Assembly (NCBI GenBank): GCA_965656535.1
Contig: CBFHKX010000004.1
Span: forward strand, 186,001 to 250,000
Length of the DNA stretch: 64,000 nucleotides
Direction: 5' to 3'
Source: Lishizhenia sp965656535
Lineage (GTDB): Bacteria > Bacteroidota > Bacteroidia > Flavobacteriales_D > Crocinitomicaceae
The position numbers and the translations under genes are program-made. Of the stretch, positions 8,676 to 17,199 are shown piece by piece. Position 1 is the stretch's first letter; every line of letters starts with the position of its first letter. The notes under the pieces are model-generated. The model searched no databases. It worked only from the letters and a program-made list of their open reading frames with translations, and was not told the origin of the DNA.

Positions 8676-8699
8676 TCTCCGATTAAATACACAAATATT

Positions 8700-10040
8700 A
8701 TGTTTGAAAATCTTACAGATAAATTTGAAAGAGCGTTTAAAGTCTTAAAAGGTCAGGGTCAAATTACAGAAATTAACGTGGCTGAAACGTTAAAAGAAGT
8801 GCGCAGAGCTTTACTGGATGCCGATGTGAATTTTAAAACTGCCAAAGAGTTTACTGTTAGAGTAAAAGAAAAAGCATTAGGTAGAGATGTATTAACTTCA
8901 GTTTCTCCAGGACAGTTAATGACAAAGATTTGTCATGAGGAACTGGTAGAGTTAATGGGAGGAGATGAAGTTGAAATTAATTTTCAAGGAAATCCAGGTA
9001 TAATTTTGATGTCTGGACTTCAAGGTTCTGGTAAAACTACGTTTTCTGGTAAATTAGCTAACTACCTTAAAAATAAAAAGGGTAAAAAGCCTTTATTGGT
9101 TGCGTGCGATGTATACCGACCAGCTGCCATTGATCAGTTGCATGTTTTAGGAGAACAATTGGAGGTAGAGGTATACTCGAATAAAGAAGAGAAAAATCCA
9201 GTTTTAATTGCTCAAGCAGCTATTAAGCATGCTAAAAGTAATGGATTTAATGTAGTTATTGTAGATACGGCAGGTAGACTTGCGGTGGATGAGCAGATGA
9301 TGAATGAAATATCAGATGTCAAAAATGCAATTCAACCTACAGAGACCTTATTTGTTGTAGATTCTATGACAGGGCAAGATGCGGTTAATACAGCTAAAGC
9401 CTTTAATGAGAAAATTAATTTTGATGGTGTAGTCTTAACTAAGTTAGACGGAGATACAAGAGGTGGAGCAGCATTGTCTATTAAGACAGTTGTAAACAAG
9501 CCAATTAAATTTGTAGGTACCGGAGAAAAAATGGATGCCTTGGATGTTTTCTATCCAAAAAGAATGGCAGACAGAATCCTAGGAATGGGAGATGTTGTTT
9601 CTTTGGTAGAAAGAGCACAAGAACAATTTGATGAAGTTGAAGCCAGAAAACTTCAAAAGAAAATTCAGAAGAATCAGTTTGATTTCAATGATTTTCTCGG
9701 TCAATTGCAGCAAATCAAAAAAATGGGTAACGTTAAAGATTTGATGGGAATGATTCCTGGAATGGGTAAAGCGATGAAAGGTGTAGAGATAGAAGATGAT
9801 GCATTTAAACATATAGAAGCAATTATTCAATCTATGAGTCCGGATGAAAGAAGTAATCCAAGTGTAATAGACGGAAGAAGGAAAAAGAGAATAGCAAAAG
9901 GTTCTGGAACATCGATTCAAGAGGTAAATAAGCTCATGAAACAATTTCAAGATACTCGAAAAATGATGAAAATGATGTCTAATAAAAAGAATATGATGTC
10001 AATGATGAAACAAATGAAAGGTGGTATGCCTGGCATGTAG
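8700..10040 (+). CDS. ffh: Signal recognition particle protein Ffh (SRP54)
   Basis: This GTPase binds signal sequences of nascent membrane proteins with 4.5S RNA and docks at FtsY. The 446 residues contain the N domain (MFENLTDKFERAFKVLKGQG), the G domain with GLQGSGKTTFSGKLA (P-loop), DVYRPAA, DTAGRL, TKLDGDTRGGAA and the GTGEKMDALDVF closing loop. The methionine-rich M domain ends in repeated MM motifs for signal peptide binding. The ATG at the MFENL start is chosen over a non-ATG start 27 bp upstream, which would fall inside the likely promoter/leader. Confidence 0.97.
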   Translation: MFENLTDKFERAFKVLKGQGQITEINVAETLKEVRRALLDADVNFKTAKEFTVRVKEKALGRDVLTSVSPGQLMTKICHEELVELMGGDEVEINFQGNPGIILMSGLQGSGKTTFSGKLANYLKNKKGKKPLLVACDVYRPAAIDQLHVLGEQLEVEVYSNKEEKNPVLIAQAAIKHAKSNGFNVVIVDTAGRLAVDEQMMNEISDVKNAIQPTETLFVVDSMTGQDAVNTAKAFNEKINFDGVVLTKLDGDTRGGAALSIKTVVNKPIKFVGTGEKMDALDVFYPKRMADRILGMGDVVSLVERAQEQFDEVEARKLQKKIQKNQFDFNDFLGQLQQIKKMGNVKDLMGMIPGMGKAMKGVEIEDDAFKHIEAIIQSMSPDERSNPSVIDGRRKKRIAKGSGTSIQEVNKLMKQFQDTRKMMKMMSNKKNMMSMMKQMKGGMPGM

Positions 10041-10061
10041 TTCTTTGTTAAAATGAAAATG

Positions 10062-10091
10062 AAAGGCTGTCTAATTAGACAGCCTTTTTTA
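10062..10091 (+). terminator. Bidirectional terminator between ffh and the T9SS surface protein gene
   Basis: A long perfect stem AAAGGCTGTC(TA) / (TA)GACAGCCTTT followed by T6. It overlaps the last codon of the convergent gene by a few bases and can serve both strands. Confidence 0.85.
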
Positions 10092-13000
10092 TTTTAAAAT
10101 ATTTACATGTCCTGTCAATAGATGTCTTTTGTCTGAAGATCGCTCACTAAATTCCATTTTCCATAAATAAGTTCCAACTCTCACAGGTTCTCTAGAACTT
10201 CCATAAGTTCCATCCCATCCAGCATCAACATTATGAGACTCCCAAATAATTTCTCCCCAACGATTAAAAATGAATACGTCTAAACTTTGCGGATCATATC
10301 CTGTGTCAAAAACTGGTTTCCAATACTCATTATAATTGTCGTTATCAGGTGTGAACGTATTGGGTACATAAACGATTAGTTCATCTAAAACCTCTACACC
10401 TAAGGTAATAGAATCTTCACAGCCAAAAGAAGTGGAGGCTATTAATTCTATTTCGTAGTATCCAGCATCTTCGTTTGGATAAGTGTGGTGAACCTCAAAG
10501 TCTGTAGAAGTGACTTGTCCATCACCGAGGTTCCAGAAGTAAGTATCTGCTCCCATACTTAAATTAGTAAATTCAACATAAGTATCTATAAGGGTCATTA
10601 CACTCTGAGAAGGAAGAAAGTTGGCTTCAGGATAGTCTTGAACACATATGTAGTTGTTGTACCAAATATTGTCTGTACACCCAATAGAAGTAGTTAGCTG
10701 TAGGTTAATATCATAGCAACCTGCATATTCTAGAATAGTTGAAATACCATTACAATTCTCTTCGCTATAGCCGTTGTTTATGGTCCAAAGGCAAGAAACT
10801 GAACCTGTATCACTCAAATTACTAAGGTTTACCGACATTGGCGCACATCCTTCTAAGTCGTCCGCTGAAAACTGTATGATGGGCACAAATTCTAAATCAA
10901 CTTGAATATTTTCAGTATTTATTGAGCAACCATCATCAATTGTAACTGTGTAAGTTGTATTTGAATTTGGGGTTACAGATTGCGAAGGTTGGTTAACGCC
11001 ATTATTCCAATTGTATATGTAATTACCTGTTCCTAAATTGGCAAAAGCAGTGAGGTTTGCACTACCTCCCTCGCAGATTACGGTATCATTTTCTGCATAG
11101 GTTTGCATTTGATTGTAAACGAGGATGTCTGCGGTTTGTGAGTCAGAACAGATATCGGTAATCGTATAGGTTATAGTGTGCGTTCCAGCTCCTGCTGTTA
11201 ATGCATCGAAAGTTCCGTTAATTTGATCAATTATTCCTGTGCCTGACCAAACTCCGTTTGCTTCAACACTTGTTAAGTTAAAACTAGGAGCATTAAAACA
11301 AAGGTTGGGTTCTTGTAAGATTGTTGCATCTACTGTTTCACCCACTAAAATACTGATCTGATCAGTGCTCCCACAACCTCCTGGTGTTGTGTAAGAAATT
11401 GTATGTAGTCCAGCTCCTGCAATGGAAGGATTAAATATTCCGTTGGCTGCATCGGTAATTCCTTGTCCTGCCCAAATACCTCCAGGATCTGCAGATTGCA
11501 TGTTGACAATAGCTTGCGTTTCACAAAAAGGTCCTACTTGGGTAATTGTAGGGTCTGCATACGGTTCTACTAATATTGTTTCCGTTTGTGTATCCGGACA
11601 TAGTCCGCCAATAGCGTATGTTATTATGTGTGTTCCTGCTCCGGCAGCTGCTGGATCAAATATTCCTGTAGTTGTGTTAATAATTCCTGTACCCGACCAA
11701 ACTCCGTTGGCTTCTACACTATTAAAATCTACTGTTGTAGAATTATCGCAAACGCTTCCTTCTTGTAAAATATTAGCGTCTGCATAAGGTAAAACGGTAA
11801 CGGTAACATTATCTGTTTCTTCACATCCTGGAGCACCTTCTACAGTTAAAGTGTACGTTGTAGTTACTGCTGGTGTTGCAATTGGGTTTTGTATGGTATT
11901 ATTGTTTAAAGTTGCTGCATTATCCCAAGTGTAGTTTTGAATATTTAACCCAGTGCTTGTTAGAGGGGTAGACTCTCCTTCGCAAATTATTAAGTCTGGT
12001 CCAATGTTTACCGTGGGAGGTGTAAAATCTATTATTACTGTATCTAAAAAAGCTCCGCAAGTAGGCCCTGCATTAGGCACAATTTGAACTCCATAATTAC
12101 CGGGTGTAAAAACATCAATACTTTGCGTGTTAGCTCCATTGCTCCAATTGTAAGAAGCTGCACCAGCCGGAGCACTTATTGTAACAGGAAAGTCGCAATC
12201 GTCTTGGCCAGATAAAGCTAATGCTAGCGATTGACAAGAAGCATCAACATAGGCATAACCTGAGTGCCCACCCAAAGAACAATCACCAACGGTGAATTGT
12301 ACTGTAATATTTTGTCCAATGTATGCATCAAGAGGAATCATGACGGTTGTCCATGGTAAATAATCCATACCTCCTCCTTGAAGCCAACCTGGTTGTCCAT
12401 CTCCAGCAAACGCTTCATATGAACCACAATACAATTCGAGTCCAATCTCATTAAAAACCCTAACCCTAAAATAAGGTTGTTGATTTTGTGTGTGATTAGG
12501 ATCTTCAAGAACAGCTGCATAATTTAAAATTAAGACAGCATCATTAGGAGAAACTAAAAATGTTTGTGTAAGTATGGCAGCGTTTGCTCCAGACTCTTCG
12601 AAATCTCCCAAAAGAGCACTGCAACCTCCATTAGGGTTTACCATTGGAAATCCTCCGTTTATGTCATTTCCACCAGTTACGATTGCATGATTCGTGTTGC
12701 CAGCAAGGTTAGTTACACCATTAGCAATTGTTTCGAAATTAATGGTGTTCTGTATTCCACTTAAAGAGAACGGAACATTTCCTGGAACATTTCCAGTTTG
12801 AAGTTCCCAATTTGTAAAATCGCACATTTCAAAATCAGGATTCGTACATGGATCTCCGGCAGCTTTTGCGTGATGATGTGTACAATTTACTTCAATTTGA
12901 AGATGCCCTATAAAGTCTTGCCAGTCAAGACAAGTCATTCCTGAGTAAATAGATAAAGCTGTTGACGTTTCTGTTTTTATATATGTGTCATAATTTACAA

Positions 13001-13259
13001 AACCTTGATTCGTTATAAGTTCTTTTATAAATCTTGCTTTTATAGTATTGTAAATATATGTAGAGAATAAGTCGAAGAACTGAAGGTGAATTGAATCTTC
13101 AAAACAAGTATAATCGAATGTGTTCTGACACATAATTATAATGTCTTGTTTGTTAAGTTCTGTTTTCAGAATAAGTTCTTGTGGCGTTAAATCTTCCACT
13201 TGAGACCAGCTACTATTTGATAAAATAGCAAGAAATATAAATTGTATTAGTTTCTTCAT
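10089..13259 (-). CDS. Large T9SS type B secreted surface protein with tandem repeats and PKD-like domain
   Basis: A 1056-residue exported protein. The chosen ATG gives a clean signal peptide (MKKLIQFIFLAILSNSSWSQ); a non-ATG start seven codons upstream adds nothing. The N-terminal third has a Cys/His-rich segment (CTHHHAKAAGDPC) and a jelly-roll-like region. Then come an Ig-like segment with WDNAATL, three successive 75-residue repeats, a PKD-like region (TYFWNLGDGQVTSTDF, VHHTYPNEDAG), and a C-terminal gliding-motility-associated/type B sorting domain (YVPNTFTPDNDNYNEYW, FIFNRWGEIIWES, GWDGT, GTYLWKMEF). Proteins of this class leave the cell through the T9SS and are surface-attached or released; adhesin function is plausible but not proven. 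Confidence 0.92.
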   Translation of the reverse strand: MKKLIQFIFLAILSNSSWSQVEDLTPQELILKTELNKQDIIIMCQNTFDYTCFEDSIHLQFFDLFSTYIYNTIKARFIKELITNQGFVNYDTYIKTETSTALSIYSGMTCLDWQDFIGHLQIEVNCTHHHAKAAGDPCTNPDFEMCDFTNWELQTGNVPGNVPFSLSGIQNTINFETIANGVTNLAGNTNHAIVTGGNDINGGFPMVNPNGGCSALLGDFEESGANAAILTQTFLVSPNDAVLILNYAAVLEDPNHTQNQQPYFRVRVFNEIGLELYCGSYEAFAGDGQPGWLQGGGMDYLPWTTVMIPLDAYIGQNITVQFTVGDCSLGGHSGYAYVDASCQSLALALSGQDDCDFPVTISAPAGAASYNWSNGANTQSIDVFTPGNYGVQIVPNAGPTCGAFLDTVIIDFTPPTVNIGPDLIICEGESTPLTSTGLNIQNYTWDNAATLNNNTIQNPIATPAVTTTYTLTVEGAPGCEETDNVTVTVLPYADANILQEGSVCDNSTTVDFNSVEANGVWSGTGIINTTTGIFDPAAAGAGTHIITYAIGGLCPDTQTETILVEPYADPTITQVGPFCETQAIVNMQSADPGGIWAGQGITDAANGIFNPSIAGAGLHTISYTTPGGCGSTDQISILVGETVDATILQEPNLCFNAPSFNLTSVEANGVWSGTGIIDQINGTFDALTAGAGTHTITYTITDICSDSQTADILVYNQMQTYAENDTVICEGGSANLTAFANLGTGNYIYNWNNGVNQPSQSVTPNSNTTYTVTIDDGCSINTENIQVDLEFVPIIQFSADDLEGCAPMSVNLSNLSDTGSVSCLWTINNGYSEENCNGISTILEYAGCYDINLQLTTSIGCTDNIWYNNYICVQDYPEANFLPSQSVMTLIDTYVEFTNLSMGADTYFWNLGDGQVTSTDFEVHHTYPNEDAGYYEIELIASTSFGCEDSITLGVEVLDELIVYVPNTFTPDNDNYNEYWKPVFDTGYDPQSLDVFIFNRWGEIIWESHNVDAGWDGTYGSSREPVRVGTYLWKMEFSERSSDKRHLLTGHVNILK
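11109..11783 (-). repeat. Three tandem 225-bp (75-codon) repeats within the T9SS protein gene
   Basis: Repeat units occupy 11783-11559, 11558-11334 and 11333-11109. Each is exactly 75 codons with no indels. Conserved positions include a Cys near residue 12, GxWxGxGI near 27-34, GxFxxxxAGAG near 40-50, and a second Cys near 61-62. Units 1 and 3 share the identical segment SVEANGVWSGTGII, unit 2 is more diverged. Confidence 0.9.
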
Positions 13260-13524
13260 AGCGTTTATTTTTAGATTCACATCACGTTTTGTTCTTTTTA
13301 AATTTCGACTATTATTTCCGTCTTATTTCTCTTAATTAATCATTCTTTGGTGTTGCATTATTATTTTGCGTTATCGGTTGAATTTCGTGTGTTTTATTGT
13401 ATTGTAGTCCTGTTTAACCAAAAACAACAGCTAATACTTCGTTTTTAACATCTTGTAAATAAAATGTTTATAAAAAAATATTAAGTTTATTTAAAATCAA
13501 TCTAATTAGCGTTGATTTGCTTCT

Positions 13525-13532
13525 TATATTTG
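13525..13532 (+). promoter_or_regulatory. Candidate -7 element (TATATTTG) just upstream of the NarL-type regulator
   Basis: Perfect TAnnTTTG match ending only 4 bp before the GTG start codon. If used, the transcript would be leaderless or nearly so. Confidence 0.35.
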
Positions 13533-13536
13533 TTGT

Positions 13537-14211
13537 GTGAACGTGATAATAGCAGACAGCAACGAGATTGTAAGCGTAGGGTTAAGAACAATACTTTCCT
13601 CTGAAAGAAATGTATCTATCGTTTCAGAAGCGAAAAGTAACGATGAATTATTGAATCAAATTAAAAATTTTGATGTAGATATTATTTTGATTGATTACAC
13701 GTCTGTTGGATATTCAATTGATATTATACCTACAATTTTAGCAAAGCATAAAAGGGTGAAGTTTGTTGCTATTACTCCTGATCAAAGTGCCCAAACTGTT
13801 GTACATGCATTGCGCTCTGGAGTTACTTCGCATGTTAAGAAAGATTGTGATATTTCTGAAATTATAAATTCGGTGAAAGAAACGAATGTTGGTAACAAGT
13901 TTTTTTGCGGACAAATTTTAGAAACTATCCAAAAAGCTTCTATTGATGTAAATGACATGGATTTAGATTCTTTCTCTTGTGAACCAATAGTTTTATCTGA
14001 AAGAGAAATAGAGATTATTGTGCATATTGCGGAAGGAAATACCAATGTACAAATTGCAGATATGCTTCATCTCAGCAGTCATACCATAAATACGCACAGA
14101 AAAAATATAATGGCTAAGTTGGGCGTTAAGAATACAGCAGGTATCGTTATGTATGCTGTAAAGAGTAATCTGATTAGTCCAAACAAGTTTCTTTTTGCAT
14201 CGGAAAACTAA
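13537..14211 (+). CDS. LuxR/NarL-family DNA-binding response regulator (orphan)
   Basis: A 224-residue two-domain regulator. The receiver domain runs from residue 1 to about 115, with probable phosphoacceptor Asp53 (IILIDYTS) and a conserved Lys in SHVKKD. The usual acidic pair near the N-terminus is only ADSNE, with one Asp. The C-terminal HTH (LSEREIEIIVHIAEGNTNVQIADMLHLS and TINTHRKNIMAKLGV, quoted in parts) is a standard NarL/FixJ DNA-binding domain. The start is GTG. No histidine kinase is adjacent, so the partner is unknown. The gene ends exactly where the convergent small gene ends. Confidence 0.9.
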   Translation: MNVIIADSNEIVSVGLRTILSSERNVSIVSEAKSNDELLNQIKNFDVDIILIDYTSVGYSIDIIPTILAKHKRVKFVAITPDQSAQTVVHALRSGVTSHVKKDCDISEIINSVKETNVGNKFFCGQILETIQKASIDVNDMDLDSFSCEPIVLSEREIEIIVHIAEGNTNVQIADMLHLSSHTINTHRKNIMAKLGVKNTAGIVMYAVKSNLISPNKFLFASEN

Positions 14212-14460
14212 TTAAAGCAACTTTTCTAGGTCAATGTCGTGTGCGTATGCATCAATTATAGCTTTGTTTTCTTGTATTTCTATCCACTGTATCGTGTTTA
14301 AGCTAATTAAGATCCAGACTTCTACATAATATAAATTATAGGTAAAAAGGTGAACTGTGTATGCGCCATTTCTCCTTGCAGCAACATACACTCCTTTTTG
14401 CTTCAATTCTTTATGTCTTTTCTGAATATTTAGCTTTCTAAATTCTACTTGTGTATACAT
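14212..14460 (-). CDS. Small hypothetical protein (82 aa)
   Basis: I do not recognise a named family, but the aromatic-rich core (YTVHLFTYNLYYVEVW) resembles short flavobacterial proteins with an N-L-Y-F/Y-V-E-V motif. No signal peptide or membrane span is seen. The N-terminal half is basic (FRKLNIQKRHKELKQKG) and the tail is acidic. It abuts the response regulator's stop codon in convergent orientation. Confidence 0.6.
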   Translation of the reverse strand: MYTQVEFRKLNIQKRHKELKQKGVYVAARRNGAYTVHLFTYNLYYVEVWILISLNTIQWIEIQENKAIIDAYAHDIDLEKLL

Positions 14461-14576
14461 ATCTGATAGGAAACGATGTTGATGTACTTTCTATACTTTT
14501 TTTAACAATTTTATTTCAAAAAAGTTTCCGTAGTTAATTGAACCATTCTGATTTTATACTGTACCTTAGAGAAATA

Positions 14577-15746
14577 ATGTATCAAATGAGAGTTTTTGTT
14601 TTTATAGCCTTATCAATAGCAGTCACTTTTGAGATAAACGCTCAGGAATTAACACCAGTAGTTCCTACAAATTCTAACAGCACAAATAATTTAGAAGAAA
14701 ATGAAACAATTGAAGAAGAGTTAGATTTTTCTATACCGAACACCACCAAAAAAAAGACAACTCAAACGAAAATTAAAAGCATTACTCAAACCCAAAAGGT
14801 TCAGCAGTATAGTAAAGCTCTGCGCATTTTTAATCAAGTAGAGTCAGCTTCCAATCAGCATGTTTCACAGCGCAATCCAACGGCCGAAGAGCAACGACAG
14901 CTAGAAACCGCATTGAAGGAGATGGAAGAAACAAGAATACTAGGTGTTGATTATTACTTGTCACAATACAAGGCTGGAAATTTTGATATGAGTCGATTGA
15001 GTTATCTAGAAAAAGCTCGACAATTAGATCCTTTAAACAAAGAAGTAATCAAACAATTAACGGGTGCTAACTTTATTCTTGATAATCAACCAGCCTTAAA
15101 TCAAAACATTCTTGAGCTTAGAAAGTTAAACATATTGAATCGTGATTATTACAACTATGCGCATGATGTTGTGCTTGGTTTACAGCCTAATGCAACTCTT
15201 ATTTCGCACGGAGAAAATGATACCTATCCTTTAATTAAGGAGTTGAAAGAACTAAATAGAAGCGATGTGACATTGGTGAGTTTAGATTTTTTGCAAAGTG
15301 AAACGTATAGAAATAGTTTAATTAAAAAAGGATATGTTTTACCAAAAGGAAACATAGTAAACGCTAATTATCTAAGTGAATTTTGTAATTTAAATGCTAC
15401 TAGGAATATACAAATTGCATATTCAGTACCTAAAAATTATGTGCAAAATATAGCAAGCTCATTATATGTTTCAGGGTTAACATTTGAATATGCGAAGAAT
15501 AAAGTAAACATATTTACGAAAAATTTAAACTTCTACGATCAAGTAAAATTAGGTAGTTTGTTACAAAGCAATTCTAGCTTAGCAAATCAATTAAAAAGTA
15601 ATTACCTGCCTGCTTTACTTGCTTTAAAATCAGGATATTTAAACCAGCAAAATACAGCAAAGGTAAGAGAGATAGAAAAGCTTTTAGACCAAATAGCCGA
15701 GCAGTCTAACAAAGTAAAAGAACTCAAAAGTGCAAATGTGAAGTAA
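14577..15746 (+). CDS. Exported protein with TPR-like region, first gene of an ECF sigma cassette
   Basis: A 389-residue protein with signal peptide (MYQMRVFVFIALSIAVTFEINAQ); an ATG three codons later (MRVFVF) is an equally good start, while a TTG at 14538 is unlikely. After a low-complexity Asn/Glu/Thr-rich linker, residues ~95-180 are helical and TPR-like (YLEKARQLDPLNKEVIKQL). The segment LISHGENDTYPLIKELKELNRSDVTLVSLDFL recalls the N-G-D-N-D-T-F/Y-P-L motif near the end of DUF2723-type membrane proteins of Bacteroidetes (quoted only in part: GENDTYPL). The C-terminus is coiled-coil. The next gene, an ECF sigma factor, starts immediately after its stop codon, so the two are co-transcribed. 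Function not known. Confidence 0.8.
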   Translation: MYQMRVFVFIALSIAVTFEINAQELTPVVPTNSNSTNNLEENETIEEELDFSIPNTTKKKTTQTKIKSITQTQKVQQYSKALRIFNQVESASNQHVSQRNPTAEEQRQLETALKEMEETRILGVDYYLSQYKAGNFDMSRLSYLEKARQLDPLNKEVIKQLTGANFILDNQPALNQNILELRKLNILNRDYYNYAHDVVLGLQPNATLISHGENDTYPLIKELKELNRSDVTLVSLDFLQSETYRNSLIKKGYVLPKGNIVNANYLSEFCNLNATRNIQIAYSVPKNYVQNIASSLYVSGLTFEYAKNKVNIFTKNLNFYDQVKLGSLLQSNSSLANQLKSNYLPALLALKSGYLNQQNTAKVREIEKLLDQIAEQSNKVKELKSANVK

Positions 15747-16337
15747 ATGAGTTTTTTATTTAAAAATAGCAAATATTTAACCGATGAGGTTTTAATGACT
15801 CAAATTGAAAAGGGAGATCAGCAGGCGTTTAATGAATTGTATAAACGCTATTCAAATGCAATGCTATATTACTTCATGCGCATGCTAAAAAAAGATAAAG
15901 AAAAGGCAGAAGATTTTGTACATGATCTTTTCGCCAAAGTGATAAAAAATCCTGCTTCATTTGATGCATCGCGTTCTTTTAAAACTTGGTTTTATTCGGT
16001 AGCAAACAATATGTGCAAAAATGAATACAAAAAAATGCAAGTAAGAGCAGGCGTTCATAATGGTTTAGACGAAAGCTTTGCCGTTGCCAGTCCAGTTATG
16101 TCTGCAGATACTAAAGTATACCAAAAGCAGTTCGAGGAATCGCTCATTTTAGCATTAGAAGACTTGGATGAAAAACACAGGGAGACTTTTACTTTAAGAC
16201 ATTTTGAAGAAATGAGCATTAAAGAAATTGCCGTTGCAACCAATAAGAGCGAAGGAACTGTTAAGTCTCGTCTATTTTATGCAACTAAAAAACTAGCAGA
16301 AGTGCTAAAAGAATTTAATCCCGTATTAGATAGATAG
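15747..16337 (+). CDS. ECF-family RNA polymerase sigma factor
   Basis: A 196-residue alternative sigma factor. Region 2 is visible as FNELYKRYSNAMLYYFMRML and AEDFVHDLFAKV, with FKTWFYSVANNMCKNE for promoter melting. Region 4 is DEKHRETFTLRHFEEMSIKEIA with the HTH KSEGTVKSRLFYATKKL (both quoted in part). Its ATG follows the upstream TAA directly, and the downstream anti-sigma-like gene starts 1 bp after its stop, giving a tight three-gene operon. Its target promoters are unknown. Confidence 0.93.
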   Translation: MSFLFKNSKYLTDEVLMTQIEKGDQQAFNELYKRYSNAMLYYFMRMLKKDKEKAEDFVHDLFAKVIKNPASFDASRSFKTWFYSVANNMCKNEYKKMQVRAGVHNGLDESFAVASPVMSADTKVYQKQFEESLILALEDLDEKHRETFTLRHFEEMSIKEIAVATNKSEGTVKSRLFYATKKLAEVLKEFNPVLDR

Positions 16338-16338
16338 G

Positions 16339-17199
16339 ATGACAGAGAAACTAGAACATAGTATAAAAACAAAACATTTTTCTTCTTTGTCTCAAGATGA
16401 GAGAGAAGAACTTTTAGCATTACAAATTGATGAGGAAGGATTTAATGCACTTAAATCATTTTATGTAAAACTTGGTAAAAAATCTACGAAGATGGAAGTT
16501 GGTTCAGACGTAAAAAATAGATTGGATGAATTATTTACTTCTACTTATTTAAACAAGCAACCCACCCTTTTTAAACGTGTTGTGAGTATTTTGTTTCCGC
16601 AAGAAAAATCATGGCTTATGCGTCCGATTATACAGTTGGCATCAGTAATGTTTTTGGTTACGCTGGGAATTACAATTTTTAATACCAATAAATCTTTCGA
16701 TAGAAACTTGTCGCAATACATTCCTAAAAAGTTAGATGTATTAAAAGAAGGTAACGCTTTAGAAGAAGTAGAGGAGAAAGAACGGATAGATACTAAAAGA
16801 AAAAGAAATAGTGCATTAGAATCTAGAAGAAATGAAATAGAGCGCACAAATTACGAAGTTTTACGTGCTGAAAGCACAATTCAGAGCGCTGATGAAACAT
16901 CGGCTACTCCGTTAGATTTACAAGAAACAATTATGGATGCAGAAGTTAATACACTTTCTGGTATTACTACTCAACCTAATTTTAGTCTAGAATCAAGCTA
17001 TGAATTGGGTAAAACTACATTTTTAAATACTCCTACAAATGCAGCAGCTTCTACTTTTGAACTTTCAAGTAAAGCAAGACCCGCAATAAGTAATGAGCAA
17101 GCAATCACAAATGACGACATTATTTCGGTTCCTAGTGTAACCCAAAATGCAAGTTTTAACAATTTGGCAGTGCTGGATTTATTAACTCCTTTGTTCTAA
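16339..17199 (+). CDS. Single-pass membrane protein, putative anti-sigma factor
   Basis: A 286-residue protein with a ~95-residue cytoplasmic N-terminus (FSSLSQDEREELLALQIDEEGFNAL, quoted in part), one membrane span around residues 96-115 (PIIQLASVMFLVTLGITIF) and a ~170-residue periplasmic region rich in Glu, Asn, Ser and Thr. No family signature such as a zinc-binding HxxxCxxC is present. Position right after an ECF sigma gene and the topology argue for an anti-sigma role. The last 18 bp overlap the convergent cyclase gene. Confidence 0.75.
   Translation: MTEKLEHSIKTKHFSSLSQDEREELLALQIDEEGFNALKSFYVKLGKKSTKMEVGSDVKNRLDELFTSTYLNKQPTLFKRVVSILFPQEKSWLMRPIIQLASVMFLVTLGITIFNTNKSFDRNLSQYIPKKLDVLKEGNALEEVEEKERIDTKRKRNSALESRRNEIERTNYEVLRAESTIQSADETSATPLDLQETIMDAEVNTLSGITTQPNFSLESSYELGKTTFLNTPTNAAASTFELSSKARPAISNEQAITNDDIISVPSVTQNASFNNLAVLDLLTPLF

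Noticed and set aside
9579..9950. A 123-codon open frame antisense to ffh.
   Set aside because: It is fully inside a conserved gene, and its Phe/His/Cys-rich sequence is typical of antisense translation of the M domain.
11422..11787. A 121-codon open frame antisense to the T9SS protein gene.
   Set aside because: It lies opposite the tandem repeats, has repeat-driven composition and no independent coding signs.
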